A stretch of 64,000 nucleotides of DNA from Metopolophium dirhodum (lineage: Eukaryota > Arthropoda > Insecta > Hemiptera > Aphididae): positions 16,986,393 to 17,050,392 of the forward strand of contig NC_083568.1 in assembly GCF_019925205.1 (NCBI RefSeq). The letters are read 5' to 3'. Both the position numbers and the translations under genes were made by a program. Numbering within the stretch: the first letter of the stretch is position 1; each line of letters opens with the position of its first letter. Under the pieces are notes generated by a model that saw only the letters and a list, made by a program, of their open reading frames with translations, was not told the origin of the DNA and searched no databases. Positions 12,461-27,800 of this stretch are shown here, one piece after another.

Positions 12461-14716
12461 TGTGATTTTTGGTTACCACGTTACTATTTAGTGGCCTACT
12501 CTGTTCAAATTGTTGTCAACATAATTATATTATATTTCAATAATGTAGCCATGTAGGTATATTTACGTTAAAACATATTGTTAAGTTTCTCTATTTATTT
12601 AATATTTGAATATGTGGGAGATACAAAACGTGTACGTCATATATATGATGCAAATTATGGCATTTTAATTCACAGAACTTCTTTAAAAAATTTAAATAAA
12701 CTATTGTATACTATTAAACAATTAATAGTTTTCACACAAAATATTTCACCTAACTCAATTATTTTAGTTTTCTTTTTGTGTTTTTTAAAACTGTAACGAG
12801 AGTTTGGTCTACATCATTATTTGTTTACTTTTTAATTTTTAATTACTTAAAAATGTACTGAATGTTTACTATATAACAGTTAATCTAATAGATTTATTTT
12901 AAATATTTCATATTATTATGTATGTTTTATTTATTTTATGGTAATTGTACAATTATTATAATATTTTTACATCGCTATTGTTAATTTTATCAGCTCATAA
13001 TTAAATCACCATAGGATAAGATATTCGAAAAAGCAATTACTGGAGCATACAAACTATTTTAATTTTTTTATTTATTACTATCTTTTTTAATAAGTGAATC
13101 AAATAAAGTACGTAAAATATGGATTAAGAATAAATATTTTATAAATCTACTCACTGACCCATAATATTTTCCACAAATTTGATTAGTTTTGCGCACCCTA
13201 TGGGACTTTTAAAAAAAACTAGTCGTAAGTGCCTAAATTATAACAATAAATATGATTCATTCTGATTACCTACCAATAAATTCAAAATAAGTATTCAAAT
13301 TTTATTACAATTTCTGTATTTCAAAGAAAATTTCTGAAATTTTTACTACCTATACTCGCCTATATTGGCTATTTATCATATTATGTGATATAATATGACG
13401 AGTGAAATACTTTGCCATACCGCAGTTACCAACAAACTGTTACCAAAAAAAATATTTGATGGTTAATATTTTATATGGTAAGAAATACTAGTTTAATGAA
13501 TAAAATTTCAAAATATTATATATTTTAGACGTTTTGACTTATTTATGATACGCGCATGCAGAACTCAATTAAAATTTTTATCGACATTTTTATCATCGAC
13601 CCTTTGAAATGCCCAATATATTATTATTTATTTTGAACAGATGTTTTCACAATATTAATAAAAGTAGAAAAAAATGTAATTCTTTGAGACACAATAGTCG
13701 AGAACTTTTTCTGTAGGTACACATTTGATCGTATCAACGTGTGGTGAATATTACTGTCAAAACTAATGTAAAATCACGTTTATTCAGCACTATATCTTTT
13801 TTTAAACTGAGATCGTCGTAATTGTTCCGTTCATGAGATAATTAATTCAACTTTTCTAAAATATAATGTTCTATAATTCAATACGTTTTTCACAAATATA
13901 CTTATCCGACGTATTTACTAATATGAACTTCATCCACCACCTACCTAAGTAACTTTTATTTTGTTTATTGGAAATATTCAATGTCCAATCGTATAGACAT
14001 GCCCCATGTTTATATTAATTGTTGTACTACTCGAAACAGAACAAGTTGTGACATTCAGAACTACTACAACTGTAATATCCACTACTATTATAACTAAAAG
14101 AGAATCTATTTTATTGTTGAAATCGGAAATCTATCAGACATCACGTAGGTAAACATTTGTGCTTTAAATATTTCTATTAAAAGAAATTACCTGCGTCTCT
14201 AAAAGAGAGAAAACAAAAAAAGAAACACTATTATTTATGGAGTTAATGAATCGTTGACATCTGGCATATTATAGAATCAATGCAAACTGTGATTTTATAT
14301 ACATATTTTTCAATCCTTCTTTTACAAATATAGTGAGTGATCATAATATGCAAATACCATTAATACAGGTACTCCAAAACCTAGTCGATATGATATTATA
14401 AAAAAAAGTATGTCTATAGAACACAATATAGGTAGGTACCCATACTAAATTGCGCGGTTACTGTTTTTGGGCCGTTGTTATGTGTTTTGTATGATTTCAC
14501 GTTGCATTGCAAGTGTTGCGAAATAATATGGAAATAATGTATCGATTTGTGAAATTAATATTGTCAGCCAACCACTCTGTACGCTGATTGACCTCCGCGA
14601 TTCCCGTAAACTACATTCTTCACGACAACCGCTTCGACGACCACCGCGCGTTGTCGTCGTCGTAGTTCCGGTGAATGATGAAAGTGGTTTTATGAATGAA
14701 TGTATATGTATCGTGT

Positions 14717-14744
14717 ACACACACACACACACACACACACACAC
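14717..14744. repeat. (AC)n microsatellite
   Basis: Pure AC run of 28 bp, the start of a GC-richer zone that extends to 15.55 kb. Confidence 0.9.
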
Positions 14745-14984
14745 GAATACAAGTACATTTAAACTGGAACTGGAATTGAGACCCGTCGTACGCAAAAGTG
14801 GTATCGCGAGTACCACACGGCCGGCGACCGGTGTACCTATCATTATTATTATAGCCGTAAGTAAAACTAAAATGTTCTTGTATAAATATTTGGCAAAACC
14901 GGGAGTGTTCGACCGGGAACGCGAAAACGAAAGAAAGAAAAAAAAAATCGTCTCTTGGAATTATAATTACACGCGCCGGCACGC

Positions 14985-15545
14985 ATGCGCACACCACCGT
15001 ATTACGGGCGTAATGCGTGTATAATATTACACCGATCGGATTCCGTAAACATCAGTCCGGGAAGCAGCGCGGGGATGGCGAAGACGGCGGCGGCGGCGGC
15101 TGCAGATCTCACGAAAATCACTCGGCGATGGGGTCCGCCGCGGCCGCGACTCGTTGACCTTTCGCCGGCCATGATAACAATAATGATAATGATATAGCGG
15201 TGGGTAGCTACGCTGGTATATACCTATATACAGGCAACGCGTGTATATATATATATATTATAATAATAATATCCGAATATTATCGGCGGAAATATATATA
15301 AAATGCAAATGTGAAAGAGAACAAAATTGGAATATTATAGTCAGCAGTGAAAGTCGAACACTTTCATCCGGCGTACGGCGGCGGCGGCGGCGACCGTCCG
15401 GCAACCAGTATCGGGACGCAAAGGTCAACGTCGTTATTGGAGAAATGAAGCCGCCGCCGCTGCCGCCGTGCCCGTCCGCAGGAATGCTGCCCTTACGCGC
15501 GACCGCTCGATACACTACGGCGGCGGCGGCCACGGTCACTACCTG
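14985..15545. other. GC-rich, CpG-rich island with GGC/GCC runs
   Basis: Contains GGC runs at about 15089-15103, 15377-15391 and 15519-15531 on the plus strand and a complementary GCC run at 15449-15467, so the strand can fold on itself. The plus frame from the ATG at 15075 reads MAKTAAAAAADLTK and stops at 15197 without known homology. Candidate promoter/enhancer or first exon of an unseen transcript; no function can be assigned. Confidence 0.4.
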
Positions 15546-16913
15546 ACACCAATTTGGCTAAGCATTAATCAAAAATGTCTATATACATATAAAATAATAT
15601 ATTATATATTTATATAAAATATATTATAATATTATGTACGCGTACGGTAGGGTATCAACAGCAGCAACTATGTACATAATATACATAATATAAATATAGG
15701 AGATAGGTACACGTGTATAAATATATATCTTTTTTCCCGTCTCGTCGAAAAACTCAAATAGAAACCGTCTATTAAACGCGTTAATTCGTGTGTGTGTGTG
15801 CGGTTATTATTTTTTTTTACGCCCGTTGTCAGACTAATGGTCGTCGCACGCACACCGCACGACGCACGCGTTAAGGTACGATTATAATTTATACGAAAAA
15901 CGTATACACATTATCCCATATTAATATAATATACGAACTTGCAGCAGTGAGTATGCGCGAGACGTGTTTTTTTTTAAAAAAGTGTGTTGCGCGTCTGTGC
16001 TGGCTATGCCTAAATATTATAATAATATTATATTGGACGGATATTGGGAAAACTGCGATGTGTTATTTTTTTACTGTTATCGTCGCCACGGGCGTGGGCG
16101 CGAAGTCCGTCAGATTCCATAAAATATACCTAATTGGTTCTATTGCACACCTACGCGTTAAATAAATAATAATTTTTTTCGAATTCTGGTTATGGGTTTT
16201 TTTTGTTAATAATTACAATACTCGAAGCAGAATAATGTGATGATGGTTTCGGAAAATATGAAACCAATAAAGATAGCTCAAAATATCATGTTCCGCGTAG
16301 ACGTAGGTATACCTAAATATTTTGACAAGAGCAGTGATTGACTGAGTGAGCACTTGGGAAAAAAAATATAACCGATTGTTGGTGCTCACAGCGTTCGGGT
16401 TCTATGTAGAACACTATTGCCTCTAGCCGAAACTGAAACCCATTCAACAGCTAGTATAAGGTATATGAGAATATATACTATTATACATATTTTCTTAATT
16501 TATTACAATATAATATATTATATTATAATGTGCGCAGTGCGATCGAAAGTCTGGGACAGAGAGCAGCAGCAGCAGTAGGTTGTTATAGGTATAATATGTA
16601 TAGAAAAAACTACTTTGGTGATAAAAAGTATATACATAACGTGATGCGAGTATTGCTCGTATAATATAAAGTAATTATTACAACAATATAATATATTTTA
16701 TAAACACCAATTTCGGTGCGAAGACTCGTCGTATAATACATCACGTCTCCTCGAAGTATTGAAATGGACTCTGGTCCGAGTAAAGAGGAATAAAAAAAGA
16801 AAAAGAAAAATAGATTAAGGCCACCGCGGCGCGACTGCCTCTGCAACACCCGTCACCCCTCGGTAAACCGTATTAGGTACATTTTATTGATATTCCGCCG
16901 AGTCCGTCACATT

Positions 16914-16934
16914 CACACACACACACACACACAC
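16914..16934. repeat. (AC)n microsatellite
   Basis: Pure AC run of 21 bp, followed by a C-rich stretch at about 17017-17038. Confidence 0.9.
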
Positions 16935-19501
16935 GGGCGCGTGTGCCTGGAGTATTATCGTCGCTGTGTACTACAGGTTATAGCTGCACTTATAATAATA
17001 TAACAACATACACACCCAACCCACCCACCTACCCACCCGCGAATGTATTTCATGTAGGTCTCACGATACACGACTTGTGTATAGGTAGCTGGATACCTAC
17101 CGCGCACCGTCGAAAAACGCCCAGTCACCGAGTCACCGGATAACGATACGCGGTGTTTGTATTATAATGCAATTATTATTATTGTCTTCGGTCATACCTA
17201 ATTGTTATTAATGAGCGCCAAACGATCGATTTATCATCGGCGGGCGGCCAACCACGATGCAGTACCACAAGCCCGCGTGTTGACATTATGTCGTCCTTCG
17301 TATACCTAGGTACATGATTGGTATTGCAATAATATAATATTAACATCTATTAGGCGGCTTCCTCTAACAACAGTTTTGATAACACCTCACTCTATTAGCA
17401 ATCCCTTAGCTGATGTTTAGGAGGTATATCCTAAGGGGCATGGCTTCTGGTTAGTAATATAAGTTATATCATTGATTACACATTTATTTACAATCAATGG
17501 TTATGGCTTCTCGACTAGGTTCTGCACTTTCGCGTCAGATGACCGCCTGAAAAGCGCCGTTTAATGACTGCATTTTGTTGCGGTGACTGATGCAGGTCAT
17601 CAGCGCCTTATTGATGCCGGCATTTGTAGTTACTCCCACGACAAACAATATACGAGTACCTATAATAATACTTATGTCGGCCATATCTCAATCTTATGCA
17701 TTTTTTTTTTAGTTTTATGCGTGCAATAATACGTTGTACGCGGCACTATTCTCACTGGTCTCTAATTGGCCACGCATGACTATAATCAAATAATCAGAAA
17801 ACGAAAATGATATAATAAATGTATTGATAAGGAACAAGTCTGCAGAAATCACAAAGTTGCTAACGTACGCATACGTGTATATATTTTTGTCATTTTTCTC
17901 TAGTAAGTTGCTTTGTGCGTGCATAATACTATAATAGTCGTTTACCTATGCAGTGAGGGCCGCTGGCAGAATACCACCATCCTCCACATACTTGTTTCTT
18001 AAACTTTTTGAAATCACGAAACGCCAAACGATAATATTTTGTATGGTGAACCCCTATGAAAAATGTCTTCAAAAAATGTACGTAGACAAAACATGACAAC
18101 TAACGGCAACATATTATAATACATATTTATACAATTTTCGTTTCGTTGAATATGCGACACATTGATTGGAAATGGAAATGTTCACGTTTACATCACTCGT
18201 TGATGGGTATTGGTTCCTCAGCAGTAGTATTATCAATTTTTGATTTTTTTAAAAATAAATCTATACTCACTAAAAATAGCTTGGACATCATAATGCTCAC
18301 TGAACAGCTGATCGCAGCCATTGCGTCAGCGTAGCACATGCGTGGCATGTCGTTGTTAATTTTAAATTTTTTTTCATTACTATTGTCGTTAAATGGTGTA
18401 TTGTTGTAGAATTTCGAATAATTTTTTTTCCGGGCCTCCCTGATACACCTACGAGTTATTCACATACCACCAGGGTTCTGCAGTGTATTAGACCATAAGC
18501 TAATTATAGATAACAATTTATTAATTCGATAATTATTAATGATATTATTATATTAGATAACAACATATCACATAAAATATCAATATTTCCTTTAAAAAAC
18601 AAAAACAAATTACCTACCCTTAAAATGGAAAATGTTGTGCTACTAAAAACGATGACACCAGTGAAAAAAAATACACGTGATTTCATTGTGTCCAAACCAA
18701 TTCATTCATCGGTCCACTCACCATGTAATATATACCTATACTAATTTACTGTCGTATTTATTGAATGTGTGGCTGAATATATTATATTCTATTATAATAA
18801 AATAATAATTATTAAGTCACATAAAACACTTGGTCGATTTCGATATATTATAATTTAAGTCCCGTTCTTAGTACGTACTAACTACTAGGTCACGTTTACT
18901 GTTTACAAACAAGGTGTTCAAAAAAATAGGAAATGGTCATTAGACTAATTAGGACTGATAAACGATAATTTCATGATATAATATTAATGAGGTGATTAAA
19001 TATTTTACTTTAAAAATGTGCAGCAGTGCGTTATCCGTTATTGCTAAATGTGAGTATAAAAATACGCAAACAGTAATTAATGCATTTTCAAATTTTTTAA
19101 AAACCTTGTATAAGTATACTCTCTAAAATGTGTGTTTAATCCTTCGGTTTTTTTTTTGTACACCAATCATAATATGTGCTAATAATTTACTATACAAACC
19201 GTTAATAAAACACAATATTCGTATTCATTCTACTTTCAAATATTGTATTTTAAAATGTTTAGGAATATTTGAAAGTAGGACTGAAAATGATGAAGCCCGA
19301 AATATGTACCTACTCAATATAATAATAATAATCGTAATTATTAACGTACCTACATAATATCATTATTATATGTGTAGTAGATTTCCGTGGGTACGGCACT
19401 ATAATTTAGTATCTATATAAATATTACTGCAGAAGTATGAATTGCAATACCAATTATTTTATTGCATGTTTGTTTTACGATATTTAATAACATTTTACCT
19501 A

Positions 19502-19958
19502 TGGAGAATGTAACAGAAGGACCCGAAAACTCAAAATAAAAACTGATACCATAATTAAAAATATGATAAAATTTATGAAAAATGAAAATGTTATGGACAA
19601 TAAATAATTAAAAAAATAAACTAATATCAGGAAATTCCCAAAATTGTTGTGTTTCAAATTAATTTACTCAAAAAATATATTTATACAAAAAACCATTAAA
19701 AAAAAAGTTTTTTATCATCAAAATTTGTTTAAAAATTAGATTAACATATTTACTATTTTGAACATTTTCAAAAAAGAATGTAACTAAATTAAAACAATTT
19801 AATTTTCAGTAAAAAACAAATAAAAATAAAAAATGTTATACCGTACTTGTTGGTTATAGCGCAAGCGTCTATAAATTATAATATACTTTTAATACAAAAT
19901 GTTTAAATTAGAAGAAAAGTTATTTCATTTGTCAGGTCTTTCTGTTACACCTTGTGTA
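19502..19958. mobile_element. MITE-like element with GTAACAGAA.GACC.GA inverted ends
   Basis: The left end has GTAACAGAAGGACCCGA (19510-19526) and the right end has its near-complement TCAGGTCTTTCTGTTAC (19932-19948): 15 of 17 positions match. The interior is AT-rich with no coding capacity. Outer borders are set at flanking TA dinucleotides and are approximate. Superfamily not assigned. Confidence 0.55.
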
Positions 19959-22369
19959 TTATAATAATTGTATATAGGTACATAAAATAATATGTAATAT
20001 ATACAAATATATAATAAGTTACCGTCCGTGGCACGAACGACGGCGATATAGGTAGGTATAATATATAGTAAAAGTCTGTAAATTTAGAAAATTCAAAATT
20101 AATTACGACGGATGTTCAAATCGCAGTTGAAACGGCTCTATTCATGAATATAATACCGATGCGATGTGTGCACATATACATACCATATGTATACGTACAA
20201 TCGTCTTTACGCATTAAACTTCTTTCTTTGACAATAAAAATGCAATTTGCGTAGAATATAATTTCAAAACAACTTTCTACGCATACATAGTATATACCTA
20301 TGGTGACTTTTAGACAACTCGGCTGCTGCATACTTGTACGTATATTATGTCTTATGATATTTCAGACGTAACCAATTTGTCGTGAAGTCATTTAAAGTTT
20401 CTAAAACGAATACATATTTTAAAATTTAACCAATGCACTCGGCCGATCGCATCTTTCTCGCGGCGCTCAAAACTGGAACGCGTCTATACATTTATATTAT
20501 TATAGTAACATATTATACGACTTGTGTTGTACGGACATCATCGGTCGTCGTGGCCGAGCGTGTGAAATTGCAATATATAATGCGATTATAAGATTAATAT
20601 TTTCAACGCGCAATATCGCCGCATCGCATTCATATTTATAGACGACCAACCCGTAAGTACGCTCCTCGGACAACCGTACAACCGCGTATATTAACGACAC
20701 TATTCGCCGCATATTCTATATTGATAATAATATTTATTTTATTTCCCAAATACGCATCTCATTTGCAGGAATCGCATACATTATATTATGTAGGTACCTA
20801 TAATATAGGTTTTCGTCAGCGGATTTCACTCGGACGACCCGTTCGCTGGTCAGGAATTTCAATTTTAATTTTAAATACGATCGAAAATAATGTTACGATA
20901 TATTGCTACGTCGTCGTGGTCTTACCACAATCACGTTGTGGTGCCGCAGTCCATATTATTCTGCGTATTACTGAATCGACGTACAAGACGTATAATATAC
21001 AACCATATACGCACAACCTACCTGTTGGATTATATTATTATATTATGGGTAGTCGAGGCTCTGCACACGTACTTTTAGGAGGAAGAGAAGGAGGCAAGAT
21101 CGATATAACAATTTCTTTTCGACGCCAACGAGTTTATTTACATACACCACTATCATATTATTATCATTATCATTTCGAACAGCCGTCGCGGGATTTGCAC
21201 TGAGGTCGAGTGTACCTTATATGCGCCATATTCTAGTTCAGACTGTTCAGAGTATAAATTAACAATATTATTATCGATTATATTTTGCATATTCTTGGTA
21301 TTTGTTACTACTGAAAAGACGTTCGAGTGCCTTGTTTATTTTATTTTATACATTTTTCCTCTCATAGCTATACTATTACGATCGAAACAAAAAATCTACA
21401 AATACGAAATCGTTGTTATTCTAATCGTATAATATGACTTGGCATACCAAGTACAATAATATGTACGTCATTTTATATAGTTATATACTTATATGTTTTA
21501 ACTATAATTTATACGCCATGTAAAAAAACGTAGGTAGGTACACCACCTATTGTCTTTGATAGTATTGCATTTATGGATCGTTAACTAATAATTATAATAT
21601 AATGTTAAATATTATTTTCCATATTATATAGTTATCCACGAATATTTTAATATCATAACAAATTTATTCGTGAACAAATTCGTGCATGGATTTTCTGTGT
21701 AAATATTTTATAATAATATGCAACACCATTAATAACTGAAAGTCGATATGTACACAAATTTATAAACAGTTTGATAAATACGATTCAAACGAATATAGTA
21801 TGTGAATCGTTTAATCATGACAAATTTACAAAAATTTTTTTCACTTGAAATAATGATTTCACGCAGATCCTCCGGTGTATGTTGTAAGATCGTACACATC
21901 GAATTAGCTGCAGGTTTATAATATTATGTTGAGCTGTTGATATAATAATTGTACTTACAACACGTTTTACGGCAGAGTGTATAGTATGCGTATTACGCAT
22001 ATGATACACGAACCTATACTTATTCCGATTAATTGTTTTGACTGCTGTGCAGTGCCGCGTCGTCGTATATAATTTTCGTAGGTATTCGGCCATTACAAAT
22101 TTTATCGTCAGTACCGTATAGGTATATCATATTATACGCCACGTACATATTATAATATATATGTGATACAGTATATTAAATAATAATATACCTATCATGA
22201 TAAAATCCTATAAACGTAATAACAGCACATATATTTAACGGATGGCGCGATATCTAGTGTTTATTTTTCTCACAAGACTATATGTGATTTCGTTTCGCAA
22301 TTATTTCTTATATATACCTACCTACATAATAATATATAGTGTCTATACAAATGTAAACGCAGTCACGCG

Positions 22370-22790
22370 GACGGTTGACGAAAACTGAATACCAAATAGA
22401 TCATCCGCGTTCCATATGCAGTGATGTCTTAAGTATGATGTGACAATACGTGGTCAGTCGGAACTCGCGATGCGCGTCCTTGACGCTATATACATAGGTA
22501 CTGCAGCTCGTGCGTGCTGTCGTTGTCGTGTCGAAAATGTATACCCTCTGCAGCGGAGGTGTTCCCATCGCGATAACCCCGCGGATCCGATTCGCGAGCT
22601 CGGGTCGTGTACGAGAGCGAGTCAAGCGCATCTTTGTAGGTCATATGTTATACGTTGCATACGCGCGTACGGGTCAAATGTCGATCGGTGTAAAAAAATG
22701 TTTGGGAAAAAAATTATATTTTAATGTCGCGCGGGCCCCTATCATCGAGTGTGCCACATCGAGGGTACCATCGCCCGAGGTGAATACATA
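22370..22790. other. GC-rich, CpG-rich island
   Basis: Local rise in G+C and CpG in AT-rich surroundings, including overlapping plus-strand frames of 94 and 106 codons with no recognisable motif or splice pattern. Possible regulatory island; unassigned. Confidence 0.3.
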
Positions 22791-24442
22791 TTATTATTAT
22801 ACACCTCGCTATGCATGTAGGTACGCATAGATAATATTATAATTTAATATGCCAAATTATTATTCAAATATTACGTTTCGGCGACACGCGATACACGAGC
22901 CGCACGACTACTCGATCGCACCGCAGTACACCGACGCCGATCCGGGAGACTTTAACGCCCGGAGGAGAATTTGACGCCCGACACCGCGAGACGTAACTGG
23001 ACTACTCTTAATATTATGATAGCTGCAATGGTTATAAACAGCTACGGCGGGGTGACCACGGTTCGTGTCTATTATACTATTATATTTTACAGGTCCAGAC
23101 ACGTATAAAGTTATAAACTATACAAATTATATTATATATAATTGTAATGCAGTATAATATATTTATTATATATTATTATATAGGTACGCAGAAATACATA
23201 AAGCGCGAGAAAACAAGATTAAAATAATATATTAATATGACTTAACCTAATCTAACCCGTTGTGACTGAGTGTCGAGTAACTGTCCACACGTGTGGTAAA
23301 AAACTTTTAAAACAAGTTTTAACTTTTTATGTAGACCAATATATAGGTATTTTCATCAATAATTATGAAGTGTAATTATAGAATTATGCAGTTTGTTCCA
23401 CATGTCTTACCTATTTGAAACATTTGAAATTGTCTTCGGACGGATAAATTTAAACGGTATACAATAGTTAGAGTAATTTAAATTGTGTTCACTACATGTA
23501 CGTCTCATCTTAGCGACGTAAGTATAGCGGTGAAAAAAAAAATGTTAATCATGTGACAGTAAATATTTTTCAACCCACCTCGTTGCCTACCCCTAAAATA
23601 CTATTAACTCTCCAATTTTTTTTTTTTTGAGGGGGGGGACACTTATCCCACAGATTCTAGGTCGAGCTTCCACTGTAATAATGATTTTATAACATTTTCT
23701 TTAAGGATACATTCTACTGAATGATATAGGTATAATATTACTATAATTATAACAGTCACAAACCACATAGTGGTCGAATTAAATAAAAATAATGAATTTT
23801 TACTGCAACAGTTACGATCATATACTATGTACCTATATATCGCTGTCCAACGAGGTGATATCGACCGTAGGTATAGACCAGCTATATAATATAATATTTT
23901 ATAAATATTGTAAATTTATAAATTATATTGTATATGCATGTGTATGTTATACGTGGCCAACTCAATACCGTCGCCTCCAGAGACGATGACTACGACCGCG
24001 GTATACTGCTCGGTGGCTAAACGGCTATAATAGGTAACAAGGTCACACCGTTAACCGGGCGCGAGCAAAATCTACATCGCAAGTATGTATTAATATACCG
24101 GTGAGTAGGTATATAAATTAGAGGCAGATACTATTACAATGTTATAAACATAGGTACTATATATAATATATTTATATATATGTTTATTTATATTATACAA
24201 CGACGTGTCACCAAGGTATAATATAGGTATAACATATATGTATACTTCTTCGGGTCAGCACGAGTGCAGAAAATGACACATATAATACTAATATATATAT
24301 AAGTATTATATATGTATGTATGTATATGTGTTATTGGTAGTTCACGTTCCAAATCGGTTTGACAAATGATTGCTGCAGGTCAGTCAGCATCGTTCAATCG
24401 CGATCAACACGCACACTTAAATAATTTATTATTATTGTTGTA

Positions 24443-24803
24443 TACAGGGTGTCTCAATGTGTTGTTTCTCGTTGCTGTGACACTAAAACTATACCCTATC
24501 GTTTACTATTAAATACTGCAACGTCCTCCCAAAGCTATTTAAGACTTATCCGCAAGGACACGATAGTCTATATATCAATTGAACAGCATAATATTTAAAC
24601 AGTAATAATTCTTAAAAATATTTACACTAATTATTATAGTGTGTACTTATACGTATTTGGTTAAATAATTATTTTATTTTCAGTCGAGTGAGCCAACAAA
24701 ATATTATACTGTTTGAATGTGACTATATATATATAACATAAATTATAAATAATTATATTAGCCGGGAAAATGTTATTTTCGACGGGGTCTAAGACACCCT
24801 GTA
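24443..24803. mobile_element. MITE-like element with TACAGGGTGTCT ends
   Basis: Left end TACAGGGTGTCTCA (24443-24456) and right end TAAGACACCCTGTA (24790-24803) are inverted repeats with one mismatch. The outermost TA on each side would be the target-site duplication, as in Tc1/mariner-type insertion. At about 360 bp with no ORF it would be non-autonomous. A single similar end, CACCCTGTA, is at 26707-26715. Confidence 0.6.
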
Positions 24804-27800
24804 AAACGATAATTATAATAATTTATGTATAAACTATAAGACGTATAATACGACTGCAACGGCGATTTGTTCCAAATCTCGTTGTACAGAGGTGGTATCA
24901 TTCGTGGTATGATTACAATAACATAATATTATACTATATAGGTATTATTAGCACCGTGTTATTAGTATATTACACTGGTCTTTGGGCGACGGCGGTCGTC
25001 GCTTAAACGCTTTAACGACGTGCTCACGACATTCACAGCCGCATCCATCGGAAACCTTACCCACAGCCTCACCATAATATAAAATATATATAGGTACGTC
25101 GTAAAGATCACATGCTATGTAGCGCGCCACTAAGTATAATATATTGTCTCGCAAATTTTTATAAACTACACGAATCCCGACGACCACCGGGAAACTACAC
25201 GATACTATAATATATATTATATTTTAACTGTATTTAGGTAGCGATAATAATAATAATAATAATGTGCGTATTATTCTAACCGATATTTTCCATTTAACAG
25301 CTACTGCTTACAATAATAATGTAGGTAACGATGTGCTAACTATGATGTCAATTTTTACTCACGTTTTTTACTGACACTTCCTACGATATAATATAATATA
25401 TTATGATAATATACAAATAATGGACGATTTCCACTACTACTACAACTATTAGGCGGTACTACCATAATAACACTAAACTTTTTTAAATGTTTGTCTTTGA
25501 ATCACACCAGACCTGCAGGGGAAAAATGATTTGCTTCCGGAAGCATCCCTGCCGAGCCGCCATAATTGATTTAATAAATCATAAAACGTACAATCAATAA
25601 TGACATACGACCACAAAAATTGAAAACAAATATAATATTAAAGATTATCGTAATATTTAACAAATATAAAAACGTTACACGCGTCAGGGCATTGCACCTG
25701 GAAACTGCTCAATCAATAGCGTTTCTAAGATCGGCATTCCAACCCACCAACCTTAGTTACAGCTGCACTGCTACAGACTACAACTACTTCTACTTCTGCT
25801 CTACGATAAAAGTTAAGTTTTTAATTATTATGTCCCACGTTTACCGATCTCTAGATTATCAAATAAAAATTATTTATTATTTAATTATACGAAAAAATTA
25901 CACACACGTACCACCACGTCATGTTGAATAAAATAAAAATTATTCGCACAGGTAATATTATAGGTATCTTGTGTATGCACCCAACTGCTAAAATTAATAT
26001 ATTTATACTTTACAATGAACTTCATTCCGTCGTGTATCCCAACGATGCAACATTTGTAATAACGTATGCGGTGTGACAAGCATGCTCACTCCCATTTTTT
26101 CGCTTTAATAATCATGAGGTGGTACAACTTTCTGCTTTTCACACGACATCCTCCCCTCCCTTTATACTGAAAATGTTTTATTGAAAATTGTTTGAGCAAG
26201 TACCTAAATAAAAATTTGTATGAATAGTTTTTAGTTGTTGTTAAACTATTTATTCTAAGGATAGAAGTCCTTAAGAATGGTTTTGAAAAAATGTTAAATA
26301 TAATATGTTATATTGGATTTAGTATTTATTATAGGCCATTTATAATTTGTTACAATTTTAAAATTACCGTATCTCCCATATCTTACTATCTTATTATCAT
26401 GGATCTATTATCCTTAGTTGTGTACGTTGTGTCGTTGTGTCAGTTAAATAACTCAAAATCTATTCGTACATGAGTTTTGATTCTAACACGTCAACATTTT
26501 CAGAAAAATGATCCACTAAATAATTTTTGGTAGAAGGAGAGGGGGAGATTGTTCTCATTTGGAAAGCAGAAGTTTGTATCTCCACAAGACAAAGAAGCAA
26601 TACTAAAAATATCAAGAATATGAAAATATGATCTTTAAATATATTTAAAAATTCCAAAAAAGCAGATTTTGAAAAACTCTATTATTGAAGAACAGAAGAG
26701 GTGGTTCACCCTGTATATAACCACTCTAATGGAGATTTATATGAAAACAAAAGCTCTAAAAGTAACCGATATCGACAATACCCGTTGCGGGTTAGGATCC
26801 AAAAGGTTTTGTGTGAATATTTTATAAAATTCGCTTTTTATATGTTATAATATTAGATATTTGACATATTAAATTAAATATTTCTTGAATTTGTAAATCT
26901 TTGTACATATATTATTATAGTATGTATAGTGTATATATACTTAGACAGTTTGTACGAATTTCCAGGGCTAAAAACTTATTTTCGAAATAACGAAAGCGAG
27001 CATGGTAGGTACGTCATGTATGAATCGTAAGTTTTGTAATAGATTTATTCACAATTCAACGCCATTACGCACGTATAAATTGGATACAATAAAGATTTAC
27101 AACTATGAAGTATTCCCAAATAATATTAGTTATTGATATAATGATACGTTGGTTTGAACAAAAAAAAAATCAAAATTTAGAAAGTGTTACGAGCTGCAGA
27201 AATGAGTCCCTTCCTCCTCAAAAAAAAGTACATAATTAAAGAAAGTTAAATATTTAAGGCGTGGGAATACATGCCGTAAATTGGTACTAAATTTTACTGA
27301 GCATAATCTGACCTATTATAAGCTGTTTTCATTCGATAGAATATCAAACAACTATATTTGGTTATGCTGCACAGGTCATGAGGTATTAAATTTTTTTACA
27401 AAATATTGTTCACTTTCCTGCAGCTGCAGTATACTAACAAAATATATTAATTGATATCGTTGATACATTATTCATTATTGTAATTTTTTGTTGGCAACTA
27501 GTATCCGATCAAATCTAAATATTGACAATATGATCGTCATGTATTTTAGCTGGTTGGGGGTCTATCTGAAATTCATAAGACGCAATTTTTGTAAGAATTA
27601 TTAGTGATGTGTTATTAGTCGCTATGGTGATATCAAAATATAATACTGTGATGAACGCATAAATAATATTATAATCATATCTATTATAATTATTTCTTAT
27701 TGTAATATTTAAGAAACATGTTCACGATTCAATGTCTTTCCAAGTGAGGTATTACGTATTTTTTTCAATATGTTATCTTGGTTGTTTACGAGAAAAAAAT

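Noticed and set aside
15075..15197. Plus-strand frame MAKTAAAAAADLTK
   Set aside because: The Ala run comes from a GGC microsatellite and the frame stops after 40 codons with no clear splice donor or homology.
17340..17640. Block of mixed composition with repeat-like appearance
   Set aside because: No second copy in the window, no terminal repeats and no coding trace, so no element could be supported.
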